DNA of 64,000 nucleotides from Aestuariicoccus sp032586235 (GCF_032586235.1 NZ_JAWHTD010000014.1:1-64000), one strand, 5' to 3'. Shown: positions 25,350-36,490, counted from the stretch's first letter. A program made the numbers and translations. The notes: generated by a model from the letters alone, not told the origin.

Positions 25350-26418
25350 GTTCAGGCCGTTTGAACCCCGCACCGCCGAACACCACCAAATGAACCGAAC
25401 GTGGTTAGCTGCTTTTTTCAGTCCGCTTGGCGCTTTCTTCTTCGGCTGGAGCGGGTCTGGTCGTGTCGGTCTTCCAGAGAAGTCTTCTTCCAGAGGAGGG
25501 CTTTTAACCGGGTACTAGTAACACTTAGCACGGCCTAGCCATCCCACCCGTGCTGGCCAACCAACACCAACACTGCCTGACCACCAACTCTCCCTCCCCC
25601 CTTGATCGAGACAATTGTCAAACTTGGCCACCCTGATGTTTGGAGGGCCGTGTTTGGGTAACCTCCCAACCCTAACCAGCCAACCAGCCCCGTAGCTTTA
25701 CACCTCCCACACCCCATCCTGGGTCGAGGTCATATACGATAACGGGATACCCCCGGGGTGGCACTCGCCCCCCCCTGCCTGGTCGCCAGGAATGCCTCCA
25801 CAGCCACCTTGATGAGCCGAGCTACGGGGCTGTGGCCATTCCCCCTGGGTCACCATCGAGCAAGCCTAGGACAGGCCACAACCACGCCATAAGACCCTGC
25901 CATCCAGAACGCCCGCAGAGGCAGGCTGTGTGACTCGTACAGTAGCCTCTGGCTGTTTTGGCTAGGGTAACCCTGGGTCACGCCGAGAAGCCTCTCCGTG
26001 ACTCTCTCAGAGTCCCTGTGAGGCTCCCCACGATCCCGGCCCACCCTGACATCCGTGGCACGGCAAAGACATGCCTCTCACCATCTGCGGCAGGGGCAAT
26101 CCGCCAGCTGCAGTCAGGCACGGTAATGGCCTGTCTCCGTGCCGTAGTTCAAACCGTAGTACCAAATGCGCCTGTTGACCGAACTTCCATGGCTCTGGTA
26201 GCCCTTACTTTGCTGAGTAAGGCAGTGCCTTAAGTGCCTGTAACGAGCGTCGAACCTCGTCTAAAGCACGGGAAGAAGGTCCACCCGCTAACGTGGTTGG
26301 AAACAAGCCGCAAACCGTGTGGGGGCACCAAAAACCTTCTCCAAGGTATTGTTTTGCGGCAGCTTTTGTCAGTCGCGACAGAGGTAGTAGAACATGTCGG
26401 AGAACACTTCCGCCCTCT
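25350..26418. other. Gene-free, C-rich segment dense in inverted repeats
   Basis: No coding sequence is convincing. The + strand is strongly cytosine-rich, unlike either flank. Inverted repeats are frequent: AGCCCCGTAGCT (25686) with AGCTACGGGGCT (25820); CCACAGCC (25798) with GGCTGTGG (25828); a long hairpin at 25989-26025 with inner GACTCT-CTC-AGAGTC and outer AGCCTC/GAGGCT; and CCTTACT/AGTAAGG at 26203-26222. CCCTGGGTCAC occurs twice (near 25845 and 25971). This looks like a structured RNA or a decayed phage/plasmid non-coding segment. I recognise no rRNA, tmRNA, RNase P or group II domain V motif. It lies between the IS right end and the integrase remnant. Confidence 0.5.
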
Positions 26419-26640
26419 ATGGCTTCAAAATATCTTCAAAAAGGAAGGTGTCTTCTATGTCAGCCGCAGGGTCCCGATGGACCTCAGTCGGCATTGTTCG
26501 TCGGTCAGCATTTCCGAATTCCGCAGGACCGGATCGAGGTCTGTGGTCATTGCGAGGACGGCCCTTGGGCGTGGGCGAGAACGGCGTTTTCACCGCCCGG
26601 TCCCTCAGCGACCGGCCTTGGACGAGTTTCACGGAGGGGC
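26419..26640 (+). pseudogene. Remnant of a tyrosine integrase N-terminus (DUF6538-like)
   Basis: ATG at 26419 begins MASKYLQK. After a shift at the A-run near 26437-26441, the reading continues in a second frame as EGVFYVSRRVPMDL and then RTGSRSVVIARTAL. This is the start of DUF6538-type tyrosine recombinases, where MxSKYLxx is followed by G.FY.RRVP.DL. The match ends after about 60-70 residues, and no catalytic domain (R..H.R..Y) follows. It marks an old mobile-element boundary upstream of the importer genes. Confidence 0.65.
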
Positions 26641-26822
26641 GGCATGACGGACGGTTGCGGCATCGCTCTCAGTTTCATGTGACCCTGTGACCCGACCGCC
26701 GGTTTGGGCGTATGCGTCAGCAAATGGATGACAGACGGCACGGTCTTGTGCAAAGTTTCGGTGCGACGTTCGAAAGAAAACAACCGGAAAACCGGTCGCG
26801 TCGCAATCAAGGGAGGAAGAAC

Positions 26823-27848
26823 ATGAAGAAAATCAAAGTCTCGGCCGCGGCCTCGCTCGCGGCGCTCATGGTCAGCGCGGGTGCTGCCTCGGCGGACAAC
26901 CTGACGCTCTATTGCTCGGCGCAAGAGGATTGGTGCCAGCTGATGGCGCGCAGTTTCGAGGATGCGACGGGCATCGACGTGGACATGACGCGCAAATCCT
27001 CGGGCGAGACCTTTGCCCAGATCCGCGCCGAGGCGTCGAACCCCAAGGGCGACGTCTGGTGGGGGGGCACCGGCGATCCGCATCTGCAGGCCGCCGAAGA
27101 AGGGCTGACAATGGAATACATCTCGCCGATGCGCGAGGAACTGCACGACTGGGCCATCAACCAGGCCGAAAGCGCGGGCAATCGCACAATCGGCATTTAT
27201 TCCGGCGCGCTCGGCTATGGTTACAACACCGACCTGCTGGCCGCGAACGGCCTGCCCGAGCCTTCGTGCTGGAAGGACCTGCTCAAGCCCGAGTACAAGG
27301 GGCATGTGCAGATGGCGAACCCGAATTCGTCGGGCACGGCCTATACGACGCTGGCCTCGATGGTGCAGATTTTCGGCGAGGACGAGGGTTTCGAGTTCAT
27401 GAAGGGGCTGCACAAGAACATCAACCAGTACACCAAGTCGGGCTCGGCCCCGATCAAGGCGGCTGGGCGCGGCGAGAACACCATCGGGATCGTCTTCATG
27501 CATGACGCCGTGGCACAGGCCGTCGCGGGCTTCCCGGTCAAGGTCGTCGCGCCCTGCGAAGGCACCGGCTATGAGATCGGATCGATGTCGATCATCGACG
27601 GTGCGCGCAACGAGGACGAGGCCAAGGCGTTCTATGACTGGGCGCTCAGCGCCGAGGCGCAGAACCTGGCGCTTCAGGTCAACGCCTTCCAGGTGCCGTC
27701 CAACAAGTCCGCGCAGACATCGGACAGCGCGCCCGACATGAGCACGATCAAGCTTATCGACTACGACTTCAAGAAGTACGGGTCGTCGGACGAGCGCAAG
27801 CGGCTCTTGCAGAAGTGGGACGAAGACGTCTCGACCCTGCCGCAGTAA
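26823..27848 (+). CDS. ABC transporter substrate-binding protein (Fe3+/AfuA-type)
   Basis: This 341-residue type-2 periplasmic binding protein has a Sec signal (MKKIKVSAAASLAAL..., cleavage after ASA near 23). The start at 26823 follows AAGGGAGGAAGA. It has the ferric/AfuA-family traits: an LYCSAQEDWCQLMARSFE first segment, GDVWWGGTGDPHLQA and a GYGYNTDLL hinge. True ferric-binding members use paired tyrosines in the C-domain, which I do not see clearly. AfuA-type members bind sugar phosphates. It forms an operon with the fused permease and ATPase downstream. Confidence 0.88.
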   Translation: MKKIKVSAAASLAALMVSAGAASADNLTLYCSAQEDWCQLMARSFEDATGIDVDMTRKSSGETFAQIRAEASNPKGDVWWGGTGDPHLQAAEEGLTMEYISPMREELHDWAINQAESAGNRTIGIYSGALGYGYNTDLLAANGLPEPSCWKDLLKPEYKGHVQMANPNSSGTAYTTLASMVQIFGEDEGFEFMKGLHKNINQYTKSGSAPIKAAGRGENTIGIVFMHDAVAQAVAGFPVKVVAPCEGTGYEIGSMSIIDGARNEDEAKAFYDWALSAEAQNLALQVNAFQVPSNKSAQTSDSAPDMSTIKLIDYDFKKYGSSDERKRLLQKWDEDVSTLPQ

Positions 27849-27851
27849 ACC

Positions 27852-30116
27852 GTGGCGATTTCTGGACTGAGGGGCGCATCTTCGCCGATGCGCCCCGGCT
27901 CCGACGAGGCCGGCCAGGGCCGGGCGTCTTCGGTTCTGATATTTTGGTTCGTCGCCGGGTGGGTCGGATATTGCCTTTTGCCATGGTACATGGTCGACGG
28001 CGGGCTCTGGTCTTTCGAATGGCTGGTCGACGGTTACCCTTTCGACGAAGATTACGCCCCGGCCTTGTTCCTGATCGGGCAGGGTGAAAAGCTTTGGCTT
28101 GCGCCGCTGATCGTGCCGCTGGCGCTGCCTTTGCTGGTGCTGCGGCGGCCGAAGTCGGACCCGCTTTATGCAAAGGTGCTGATCCTGTCCGGTACGCTCG
28201 GCTTTGCCTGGCTCATCGCGCAGGGCTTCTCCATCGGCATTCGCGGGTTCAACTACGAATGGATGCAGGCGCTCTTTGGCAAGCTGGGCGACCGGCAGTT
28301 CGGCATGGGATACGGCGCGATGATCTGCGCCTCGGCCTTTCTGTTCCTGCTGACGCAGGGCGTCGCCGCGCGCGGGGCGATCAACGGCGACGTCTTTGTC
28401 GTCAGCGCCATTGGCGGGATCATCGCCATCGTCACGGCCTTTGTGTTCTTTCCCATCGCCAAGATGCTGTTCGCGGCCTTCGTCACCGAAGAGGGCAGCT
28501 ATTCGGTCGGGGTCTTCGCCGCCAAGTTCTTTGACGACCGTCTGTGGGGGCTGGGCTGCCTGGCCGGCGCGCGCTGCGGGGCGGCGTGGAATTCGCTTTT
28601 CCTGGCCATCGCGGTCGGGCTGATCACCACCGTTCTGGGGCTGGCCTTCGCGCTGGTCGTCACGCGCTCGGGCTTTCGCTACAAGCGCGGCCTGCGGGCG
28701 CTTACCGTGCTGCCCATCATCACGCCGCCTTTCGTGATCGGGCTGGCGCTGATCCTGCTTTTCGGCCTCTCGGGGTCGGTCACGCAATTCTTCGCCGATC
28801 TGTTCGGCGTGCAGCCGACGCGTTGGCTTTACGGCCTGCCCGGCGTGCTGATCGCGCAGACGCTGGCCTTTACGCCCATCGCCTTTCTGGTGCTGATCGG
28901 CGTGGTCGAGGGCGTGTCGCCCTCGATGGAGGAGGCCGCCCAGACCCTGCGCGCGAACCGCTGGCAGACGTTCCGGACCGTGTCGCTGCCGCTGATGCGG
29001 CCGGGGCTCGCCAACGCCTTCCTGCTGGGCTTTATCGAGAGCATGGCCGATTTCGGCAATCCGCTGGTGCTGGGCGGCAATTTCGACGTTCTGTCGACCG
29101 AGATCTTCTTTGCCATCGTCGGCGCGCAATACGATCAGGGCCGGGCTGCCGTGCTTGCCATGGTGCTGCTGTTCTTCACCCTCTCGGCGTTTTACGCGCA
29201 GCGCGCGTGGCTGGGAAAGAAAAGCTATACGACCGTCACCGGCAAGGGCGACGCGGGCGTACATCCGCTGATGCCAAACGCTCTGGCCATCCCGGTTCTG
29301 GCCGTCGCGATCGGCTGGGCGCTTTTCACCATGGTCGTCTATGCGATGATCCTTTACGGCAGCGTGGTCGAGCTTTGGGGCGTCGACAACTCGCTGACGC
29401 TCAAGCACTACGTCACCGCCTTTTCGGTCCGGCTCGAGGAGGGGGGTATCCGCTGGTCGGGCGCCGCCTGGGACAGCTTCTGGACCACGATCATGATCGC
29501 CGCCATCGCCGCGCCGCTGACCGCCGCGGTGGGGCTGGTGACCGCCTATCTGCTGACCCGTCAGAGCTTTGTCGGCAAGAACGCGTTCGAGTTCGGCACA
29601 ATGCTGTCCTTCGCCATCCCCGGCACGGTCATCGGCGTGAGCTATATCCTGGCCTTCAACGTGCCGCCCATCGAGATCACGGGCACCGGCGTCATCCTCG
29701 TCATCAGCTTCATCTTCCGGAACATGCCCGTGGGTGTGCGGGCGGGCATCGCCAGCATGTCGCAGCTGGACAAGTCGCTGGACGAATCCTCGCTGACGCT
29801 GGGCGCGAATTCCTGGCAGACCTTCCGGCGGGTGATCCTGCCGCTGCTGCGCCCGGCGATCCTGGCGGCGCTGGTCTACAGCTTCGTGCGGGCGATGACG
29901 GCGATCTCGGCGGTCATCTTCCTGGTGTCGGCGCGCTACGACATGGCGACGAGCTATATCATCGGGCGGGTCGAGAACAACGACTATGGCCTCGCCATCG
30001 CCTATTCCACGACGCTCATCTTCGTGATGCTGGCGGCCGTCGGGTTCCTGCAGCTTCTCGTCGGCCGGGTTCAGATCGGCCGCCGCACGCAACTTGCCTC
30101 GGAGAGAATGAAATGA
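27852..30116 (+). CDS. ABC transporter permease, two fused FbpB-type units
   Basis: This roughly 754-residue inner-membrane protein carries two permease domains. Each has the EAA-type cytoplasmic loop: MEEAAQTLRANRWQTFRTV in the first half and DESSLTLGANSWQTFRRV in the second. About 12 or more membrane segments are expected, plus a roughly 200-residue hydrophobic N-terminal extension. GTG at 27852 and ATG at 27888 are the candidate starts; neither has a good ribosome site, and the second is inside a hairpin. The stop overlaps the ATPase start (ATGA). Confidence 0.9.
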   Translation: MAISGLRGASSPMRPGSDEAGQGRASSVLIFWFVAGWVGYCLLPWYMVDGGLWSFEWLVDGYPFDEDYAPALFLIGQGEKLWLAPLIVPLALPLLVLRRPKSDPLYAKVLILSGTLGFAWLIAQGFSIGIRGFNYEWMQALFGKLGDRQFGMGYGAMICASAFLFLLTQGVAARGAINGDVFVVSAIGGIIAIVTAFVFFPIAKMLFAAFVTEEGSYSVGVFAAKFFDDRLWGLGCLAGARCGAAWNSLFLAIAVGLITTVLGLAFALVVTRSGFRYKRGLRALTVLPIITPPFVIGLALILLFGLSGSVTQFFADLFGVQPTRWLYGLPGVLIAQTLAFTPIAFLVLIGVVEGVSPSMEEAAQTLRANRWQTFRTVSLPLMRPGLANAFLLGFIESMADFGNPLVLGGNFDVLSTEIFFAIVGAQYDQGRAAVLAMVLLFFTLSAFYAQRAWLGKKSYTTVTGKGDAGVHPLMPNALAIPVLAVAIGWALFTMVVYAMILYGSVVELWGVDNSLTLKHYVTAFSVRLEEGGIRWSGAAWDSFWTTIMIAAIAAPLTAAVGLVTAYLLTRQSFVGKNAFEFGTMLSFAIPGTVIGVSYILAFNVPPIEITGTGVILVISFIFRNMPVGVRAGIASMSQLDKSLDESSLTLGANSWQTFRRVILPLLRPAILAALVYSFVRAMTAISAVIFLVSARYDMATSYIIGRVENNDYGLAIAYSTTLIFVMLAAVGFLQLLVGRVQIGRRTQLASERMK
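27871..27896 (+). promoter_or_regulatory. Intercistronic hairpin overlapping the permease start region
   Basis: GGGGCGCATC and GATGCGCCCC form a perfect 10-base-pair stem with a 6-base loop, 22 bases after the binding-protein stop. The ATG at 27888 lies inside its right arm. It belongs to the series of hairpins after binding-protein genes and could also limit permease translation. Confidence 0.75.
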
Positions 30117-31201
30117 CCGAAGCGAAGATCAGCTCCAAAGCCGCGCCGGTGCGCTTCGACGGGGTGTCGAAGGTGTTCGGCAAGAACGTCGTCGCCGTCG
30201 ACAGCATCGACCTGCATGTGGAGGCGGGAAAACTGGTCACGCTTCTGGGGCCCTCGGGCTGCGGCAAGACCACGACGCTGCGGATGATCGCGGGGCTCGA
30301 GATGGCAAGCTCTGGCACCATCTCGATCGGCGACAGGGATGTCACCAAACTGCCCGCGACCGACCGGGACGTGTCGATGGTGTTCCAGTCCTATGCGCTC
30401 TTTCCGCATATGAGCGTGCTCGAGAACGTCACCTACGGCCTCACGTTTTCGGGCTTCGCCAAGGACGAGGCGCGGGCGCGCGCGCTGGCGGGGCTGGACC
30501 TGGTCGGGCTCAAGGGCTTCGACGCGCGTCTTCCCTCGGAATTGTCGGGCGGTCAGCAGCAGCGTGTGGCGGTGGCCCGCGCGCTGGTGTTGGAACCGCA
30601 GGTGCTCTTGTTCGACGAACCCTTGTCGAACCTCGACGCCAAGCTGCGCCGTCAGGTGCGCGAAGACATCCGCGCCATCCAGAAAGACCTCGGGCTGACC
30701 GTGGTCTACGTCACGCACGATCAGGAAGAAGCGCTGGCCGTGTCCGACGAGATCGTGGTCATGCGCAACGCCGCCATCGCGCAGATGGGCACGCCCAGAC
30801 AGCTTTACGACGCGCCGAACGACCGGTTCGTCGCGGATTTTATCGGCGAGGCCAATCTGATCGCCTGCGAGATCGAGGATGTGCAGGACGACGAGGCGAC
30901 CATCGCCATCGGCGGCTATCGCTACCGGTTGCCGTCGCGGGGGCTGGGCCGCGGTCCGGCGACGCTTGCGGTCCGTCCGTCGCGCATCGCGCTCGGGGCC
31001 AGCGACGGGATCGTCGCGACCGTGGCCAAGGCGACCTATGTGGGTGAGCGCATGGAATACACGCTGACCGGCGAATTCGGCCAGGTCTTTGCCGTTCTCG
31101 ACGATGTCGACGCCCCGCTGGAGCCCGGATCGCAGACGACCATGGCCTTTGCCCGCAAGGGGCCCGTTCTGCTGCCGGAGGAGGGGCCGCCCGCTGCCTG
31201 A
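30113..31201 (+). CDS. ABC transporter ATPase (FbpC/PotA-type)
   Basis: This 362-residue protein has Walker A GPSGCGKTTT, Q-loop FQSYALFPHMSV, signature LSGGQQQR, Walker B VLLFDEPLSNLDA and switch VYVTHDQEEA. A C-terminal TOBE-like domain of about 120 residues follows (RPSRIAL and onward). This is the energy subunit of the importer at 26823-30116. Import of iron, a sugar phosphate or a related anion is possible. Start at 30113 overlaps the permease stop. Confidence 0.93.
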   Translation: MTEAKISSKAAPVRFDGVSKVFGKNVVAVDSIDLHVEAGKLVTLLGPSGCGKTTTLRMIAGLEMASSGTISIGDRDVTKLPATDRDVSMVFQSYALFPHMSVLENVTYGLTFSGFAKDEARARALAGLDLVGLKGFDARLPSELSGGQQQRVAVARALVLEPQVLLFDEPLSNLDAKLRRQVREDIRAIQKDLGLTVVYVTHDQEEALAVSDEIVVMRNAAIAQMGTPRQLYDAPNDRFVADFIGEANLIACEIEDVQDDEATIAIGGYRYRLPSRGLGRGPATLAVRPSRIALGASDGIVATVAKATYVGERMEYTLTGEFGQVFAVLDDVDAPLEPGSQTTMAFARKGPVLLPEEGPPAA

Positions 31202-31237
31202 TCGCCTGGCGCGTCGTCACGGTTGGCGAGGAGAGCG

Positions 31238-32032
31238 TCAGCCTTCCCACGCCGCGTCGCAGAGCGCGACCAGCGTGTCAAAGACCTCTGCCGTGCCGGC
31301 GATCACCCGGCCGCCGTCGCGGATCATTGCGGCTGCGTCCTGATCCTCGATCCGGCCGCCCGCCTCGGCGATCATCAACTGCCCGGCAAGGCAATCCCAG
31401 GCGTTCATGTGTTCCTCGACATAGCCCAGCAGCCGGCCGGCAGCGACATAGGCCAGCGACAGCGCGCCGCTGGCGTTCCGGTGATACATGGCCCCCCGGT
31501 CGATCAGCGCGGATATGACCGGCACGACGTTCTTCGCTTCGACCCGGTTCGAATAGCCGACCGCGACGGTCCCGCTGGCCAGCGCCACCCCGTCTGCGAC
31601 GTGCATCGGCTTGCCGTTCAGCGTGGCGCCGTGACCCCGCATCGCGGCAAAGGTCTCGTCGACGTTGGGGTCGTGGATGACGCCGAATTCGGTGGAGCCA
31701 CCGGCGACGCCCGCCAGCACGATCGTCCAGGCCGGGATCCCGTTGACGAAATTCGTCGTCCCGTCGATGGGGTCGATGACCCAGTCGAAACCGCTGGTCC
31801 CGGATTTCGCGGCCTCTTCCTCGCCGACGATCCCGTCGTCGGGGAAGGCCTCGGCGATGCGGGCGCGCACAAAGGCCTCGACGTTGCGGTCGGCCTCGCT
31901 CACCCAGTCCTGCGTGCCTTTCTGGTCGACGACGAGGGTCGAGCGGTCGGCGAAATAGCCCATCGCGGTACGCCCGGCCTCGCGGCTCAGGGCCAGGGCG
32001 AATTCGAAACGGTTGGCGGCCTGCTGTGTCAT
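31238..32032 (-). CDS. Inositol-monophosphatase-family phosphatase
   Basis: This 264-residue Mg2+-dependent, Li+-sensitive-type phosphatase has GEEEA (metal Glu), DPIDGTTNFVNG (motif A) and AWDCLAGQLMIAEAGG (motif B). Family members hydrolyse inositol phosphates, histidinol phosphate, fructose bisphosphate or 3'-phosphoadenosine phosphate. It faces the importer operon convergently, stops 37 bases from it, and stands alone. Proximity raises the idea that the importer brings in a phosphorylated sugar or polyol, but this is inference only. Confidence 0.9.
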   Translation of the reverse strand: MTQQAANRFEFALALSREAGRTAMGYFADRSTLVVDQKGTQDWVSEADRNVEAFVRARIAEAFPDDGIVGEEEAAKSGTSGFDWVIDPIDGTTNFVNGIPAWTIVLAGVAGGSTEFGVIHDPNVDETFAAMRGHGATLNGKPMHVADGVALASGTVAVGYSNRVEAKNVVPVISALIDRGAMYHRNASGALSLAYVAAGRLLGYVEEHMNAWDCLAGQLMIAEAGGRIEDQDAAAMIRDGGRVIAGTAEVFDTLVALCDAAWEG

Positions 32033-32186
32033 GATCCGATCCGGTTGGGGACAGTGTGCCCGGTCATGGTAACAGCATCCGGCGCGGCGATGCGACGGCT
32101 ATTTTTGCGCGGGTCTGTCGCGTATCGTCCAGGCCGGTGGCCGAGGATCGCGCCCGCTAATTGGGTCTGACAAAGCGCCAGGCGCT

Positions 32187-32678
32187 TCAGTGGATCGCGT
32201 GCTTCAGAAGGGCGAGCGCCAGTCCGACCGCCCCGGCGAAAAGCCCGCCCAGCAGGCTTGGCGCCAGCCTGCGGTCGATGGTCCACCCGACCCGCACGCC
32301 CAAGGTCGCCAGCAGACCGATGCAAAGGATCTGCGAGGCCAGAACCGCCCGTTCCGCGCTCATCAGCCCCGCCGCCGCGCCCAGAAAGAAGAGCGTCGGC
32401 AGGTTCGCCACCGCCAGCGTCGGGCTGCTGTGCCGCCAGGCGGCGCGCACCTCCGCCCGGGTGATCCGCGCGCCGGTGTCAAGCGCGTGCGCCATGAGCT
32501 CGGCAAAGGCCTTGGCCAGCGTCACCGCCAGAACCGATCCAAACAGCACCACGGCGGTGCGCACAGGCGTCTCGGGGTGATCGCCGATCGCCATCAGGAT
32601 GCTGAGCACCATGATCGCGCCGTAGATCAGCCCGAACGCCGCCTTGTCGAGCCGCCCCCAGCCGCGCTCCGGTGTCAT
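32187..32678 (-). CDS. Small integral membrane protein, unknown
   Basis: This 163-residue protein has about four hydrophobic segments (IYGAIMVLSILMAIG; VLFGSVLAVTLAKAFAELM; LAVANLPTLFFLGAAAGLM; SLLGGLFAGAVGLALALL). No family was recognised. ATG at 32678 overlaps the stop of the serine hydrolase gene (ATGA), so the two are co-translated. A longer open frame extends upstream but covers the hydrolase gene and is not used. Confidence 0.72.
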   Translation of the reverse strand: MTPERGWGRLDKAAFGLIYGAIMVLSILMAIGDHPETPVRTAVVLFGSVLAVTLAKAFAELMAHALDTGARITRAEVRAAWRHSSPTLAVANLPTLFFLGAAAGLMSAERAVLASQILCIGLLATLGVRVGWTIDRRLAPSLLGGLFAGAVGLALALLKHAIH

Positions 32679-34009
32679 CGCGTCATCAGGTATTCGGCGA
32701 CCGCCTGGTAGGTGGGCAGGGAGGTGGGGTCGATGAAGCCGTTCTGCGCGCGTGGGTATGACGCGAGGCGCACCAGCACCATCTCGGCGGTGGGATCGAC
32801 ATAGATCGTCTGGCCATGCACGCCGCGCGCCGCATAGGCGCCGTGATCGTTGTGAAAGACCCACCACTGGCTGGTGTAGCTGCCGTTCGGGATCGTCGGG
32901 AAACCGGCGAATTTCGACGGATCGCCCCCGGCGGCGATGGTGTTTACCACCTCGGCGGGGAAGAGCCGCTCGCCGTCGATCTCGCCGCCGTTGAGCATCA
33001 GCTGCCCCAGCCGCCCCAGATCGCGCAGCCCCGCCGTCACGCCGCCGCCCGCAAAGGGCACGCCCTTGCCGTCCACGGTCTGATAGGCGTCCTGTTCGGC
33101 GCCCATCCGCCGCCAGAGCCGTTCCGAGGCCAGATCGGTCACCGCCTTGCCCGTCACGCGGCTGATCATCCAGCCCAGCATGTCGGAATTGATGGTCTTG
33201 TAGTGAAACTCGGCCCCGTGTTCGCCCTCCGCCTTGACCTGCTGGAGGTACTCCCAATAGCCGTCGGGGCCGTCGTAATCGGCGGCTTTCGGCAGCGGGC
33301 TGGCGGCGCGGGAATAGACCCAGATGTCGGCATCGGGGTCCGAGTAATTCTCGGAATATTGCACGCCGGTGGTCATATCCATGACCTCCCGCACGGTGGC
33401 GCTGGCGAATGCGCTGTCGCCGATCTCGGGGATGACGTCGCGCACCAGCAACGTGTCGTCCAGCACGCCCTCGGCCACGAGGATCTCGCCCAGAAGGCCG
33501 GTGATCGACTTGGTCATCGACATGATCGCGTGCTTGCCGTCTTCCTCGAGGCAGCCGAAATAGCGCTCATAGACGACCTCGCCCTTGTGCAGGATCAGCA
33601 TGCCGTCGGTGTAATTGGCGTAAAGCGATGCCTCCCAGGTCATGTCCGCGTCGCCGTCGATGGGCGTGAAGGTCAGCGCGTCGATCTCGCGCGCGAGATC
33701 GGCAAAGGTGGCGGGCGACGGGTAGGGCAGCGGCACCGGCGCGCCGGTGCCGCGGCTGATTTCCTCGGTCGGCAGGAATTCCCGCAGATGGCAGACCGAC
33801 CAGCGCAATTTCGGAAAGCTGAAATAGTTCGAGTCGGGCTGCGTGATCAGCTTGTCGGGCGGCGGCGGGAACCCCTGCATCCAGCCCATCACGTTGGGGT
33901 CGGACTCCTGCGCCGAAAGCGGCGCCTGCTGGGCAGCGGCAGGCCCGGCCACACCGAGGGCGAGGACAAGACCGGTGGTGCGGACGGCGTTGGCAATCGA
34001 TGTCGTCAT
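32675..34009 (-). CDS. Serine hydrolase, class C beta-lactamase family
   Basis: This 444-residue exported protein has a signal peptide (about 26 residues, ending PAAA). The SxxK nucleophile motif is Ser164-Met-Thr-Lys167 (IMSMTKS), with a following QYSENYSD that may supply the Tyr motif. The family covers penicillin-binding DD-peptidases, esterases and EstB-type enzymes, so antibiotic resistance should not be assumed. Start 34009 follows CAGGAG. Upstream in-frame codons lack a signal peptide. The small membrane protein gene overlaps its end. Confidence 0.85.
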   Translation of the reverse strand: MTTSIANAVRTTGLVLALGVAGPAAAQQAPLSAQESDPNVMGWMQGFPPPPDKLITQPDSNYFSFPKLRWSVCHLREFLPTEEISRGTGAPVPLPYPSPATFADLAREIDALTFTPIDGDADMTWEASLYANYTDGMLILHKGEVVYERYFGCLEEDGKHAIMSMTKSITGLLGEILVAEGVLDDTLLVRDVIPEIGDSAFASATVREVMDMTTGVQYSENYSDPDADIWVYSRAASPLPKAADYDGPDGYWEYLQQVKAEGEHGAEFHYKTINSDMLGWMISRVTGKAVTDLASERLWRRMGAEQDAYQTVDGKGVPFAGGGVTAGLRDLGRLGQLMLNGGEIDGERLFPAEVVNTIAAGGDPSKFAGFPTIPNGSYTSQWWVFHNDHGAYAARGVHGQTIYVDPTAEMVLVRLASYPRAQNGFIDPTSLPTYQAVAEYLMTR

Positions 34010-34191
34010 TGAAATAATCTCCTGTCCGGGTCGACGTATGGCCCCGAAGGCTAGCGGCATTTTCGGCTTACGAGAAGTGCCGGCGCGCATCCCGTCGCAC
34101 GGCGGCGCGGTTTCATGCCTGTGCAGGCGGCGTTATCTGCCTGCCTGCGGCTTTCGGGCCAGTGGTACTTTGGCGCGTTGTGTACTAACAC

Positions 34192-34218
34192 CCGGCCTGA
34201 TCGGTGGGGTCAGGCCGG
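34192..34218 (+). promoter_or_regulatory. Leader hairpin upstream of isocitrate dehydrogenase
   Basis: CCGGCCTGA and TCAGGCCGG pair perfectly over 9 bases around a 9-base loop, 42 bases before the start codon. No T-run follows. It may be a leader structure or part of a promoter-proximal operator. Confidence 0.5.
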
Positions 34219-34260
34219 CTGACCCGTCAGAATCACCTAATAAAGAGGGGCTTGAAGGCC

Positions 34261-36483
<2,223 letters not shown>

Positions 36484-36490
36484 ATGAAAA

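Noticed and set aside
25350..26240. Group II intron, RNase P RNA, tmRNA or rRNA in the C-rich segment
   Set aside because: I looked for the domain V hairpin, the GAGGAAAGUCC-type RNase P core and conserved rRNA strings on both strands and saw none. A covariance-model search would be decisive.
26547..30092. Very long open frame on the minus strand opposite the importer genes
   Set aside because: It is antisense to a clear binding-protein gene and permease, has low-complexity Arg/Gln/Asp/His-rich content, and has no recognisable domains. In GC-rich DNA the opposite frame is often open.
32675..34009. Beta-lactamase resistance gene
   Set aside because: SxxK alone is shared by esterases and DD-peptidases. 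No KTG-type motif was identified with confidence, so only the family is claimed.
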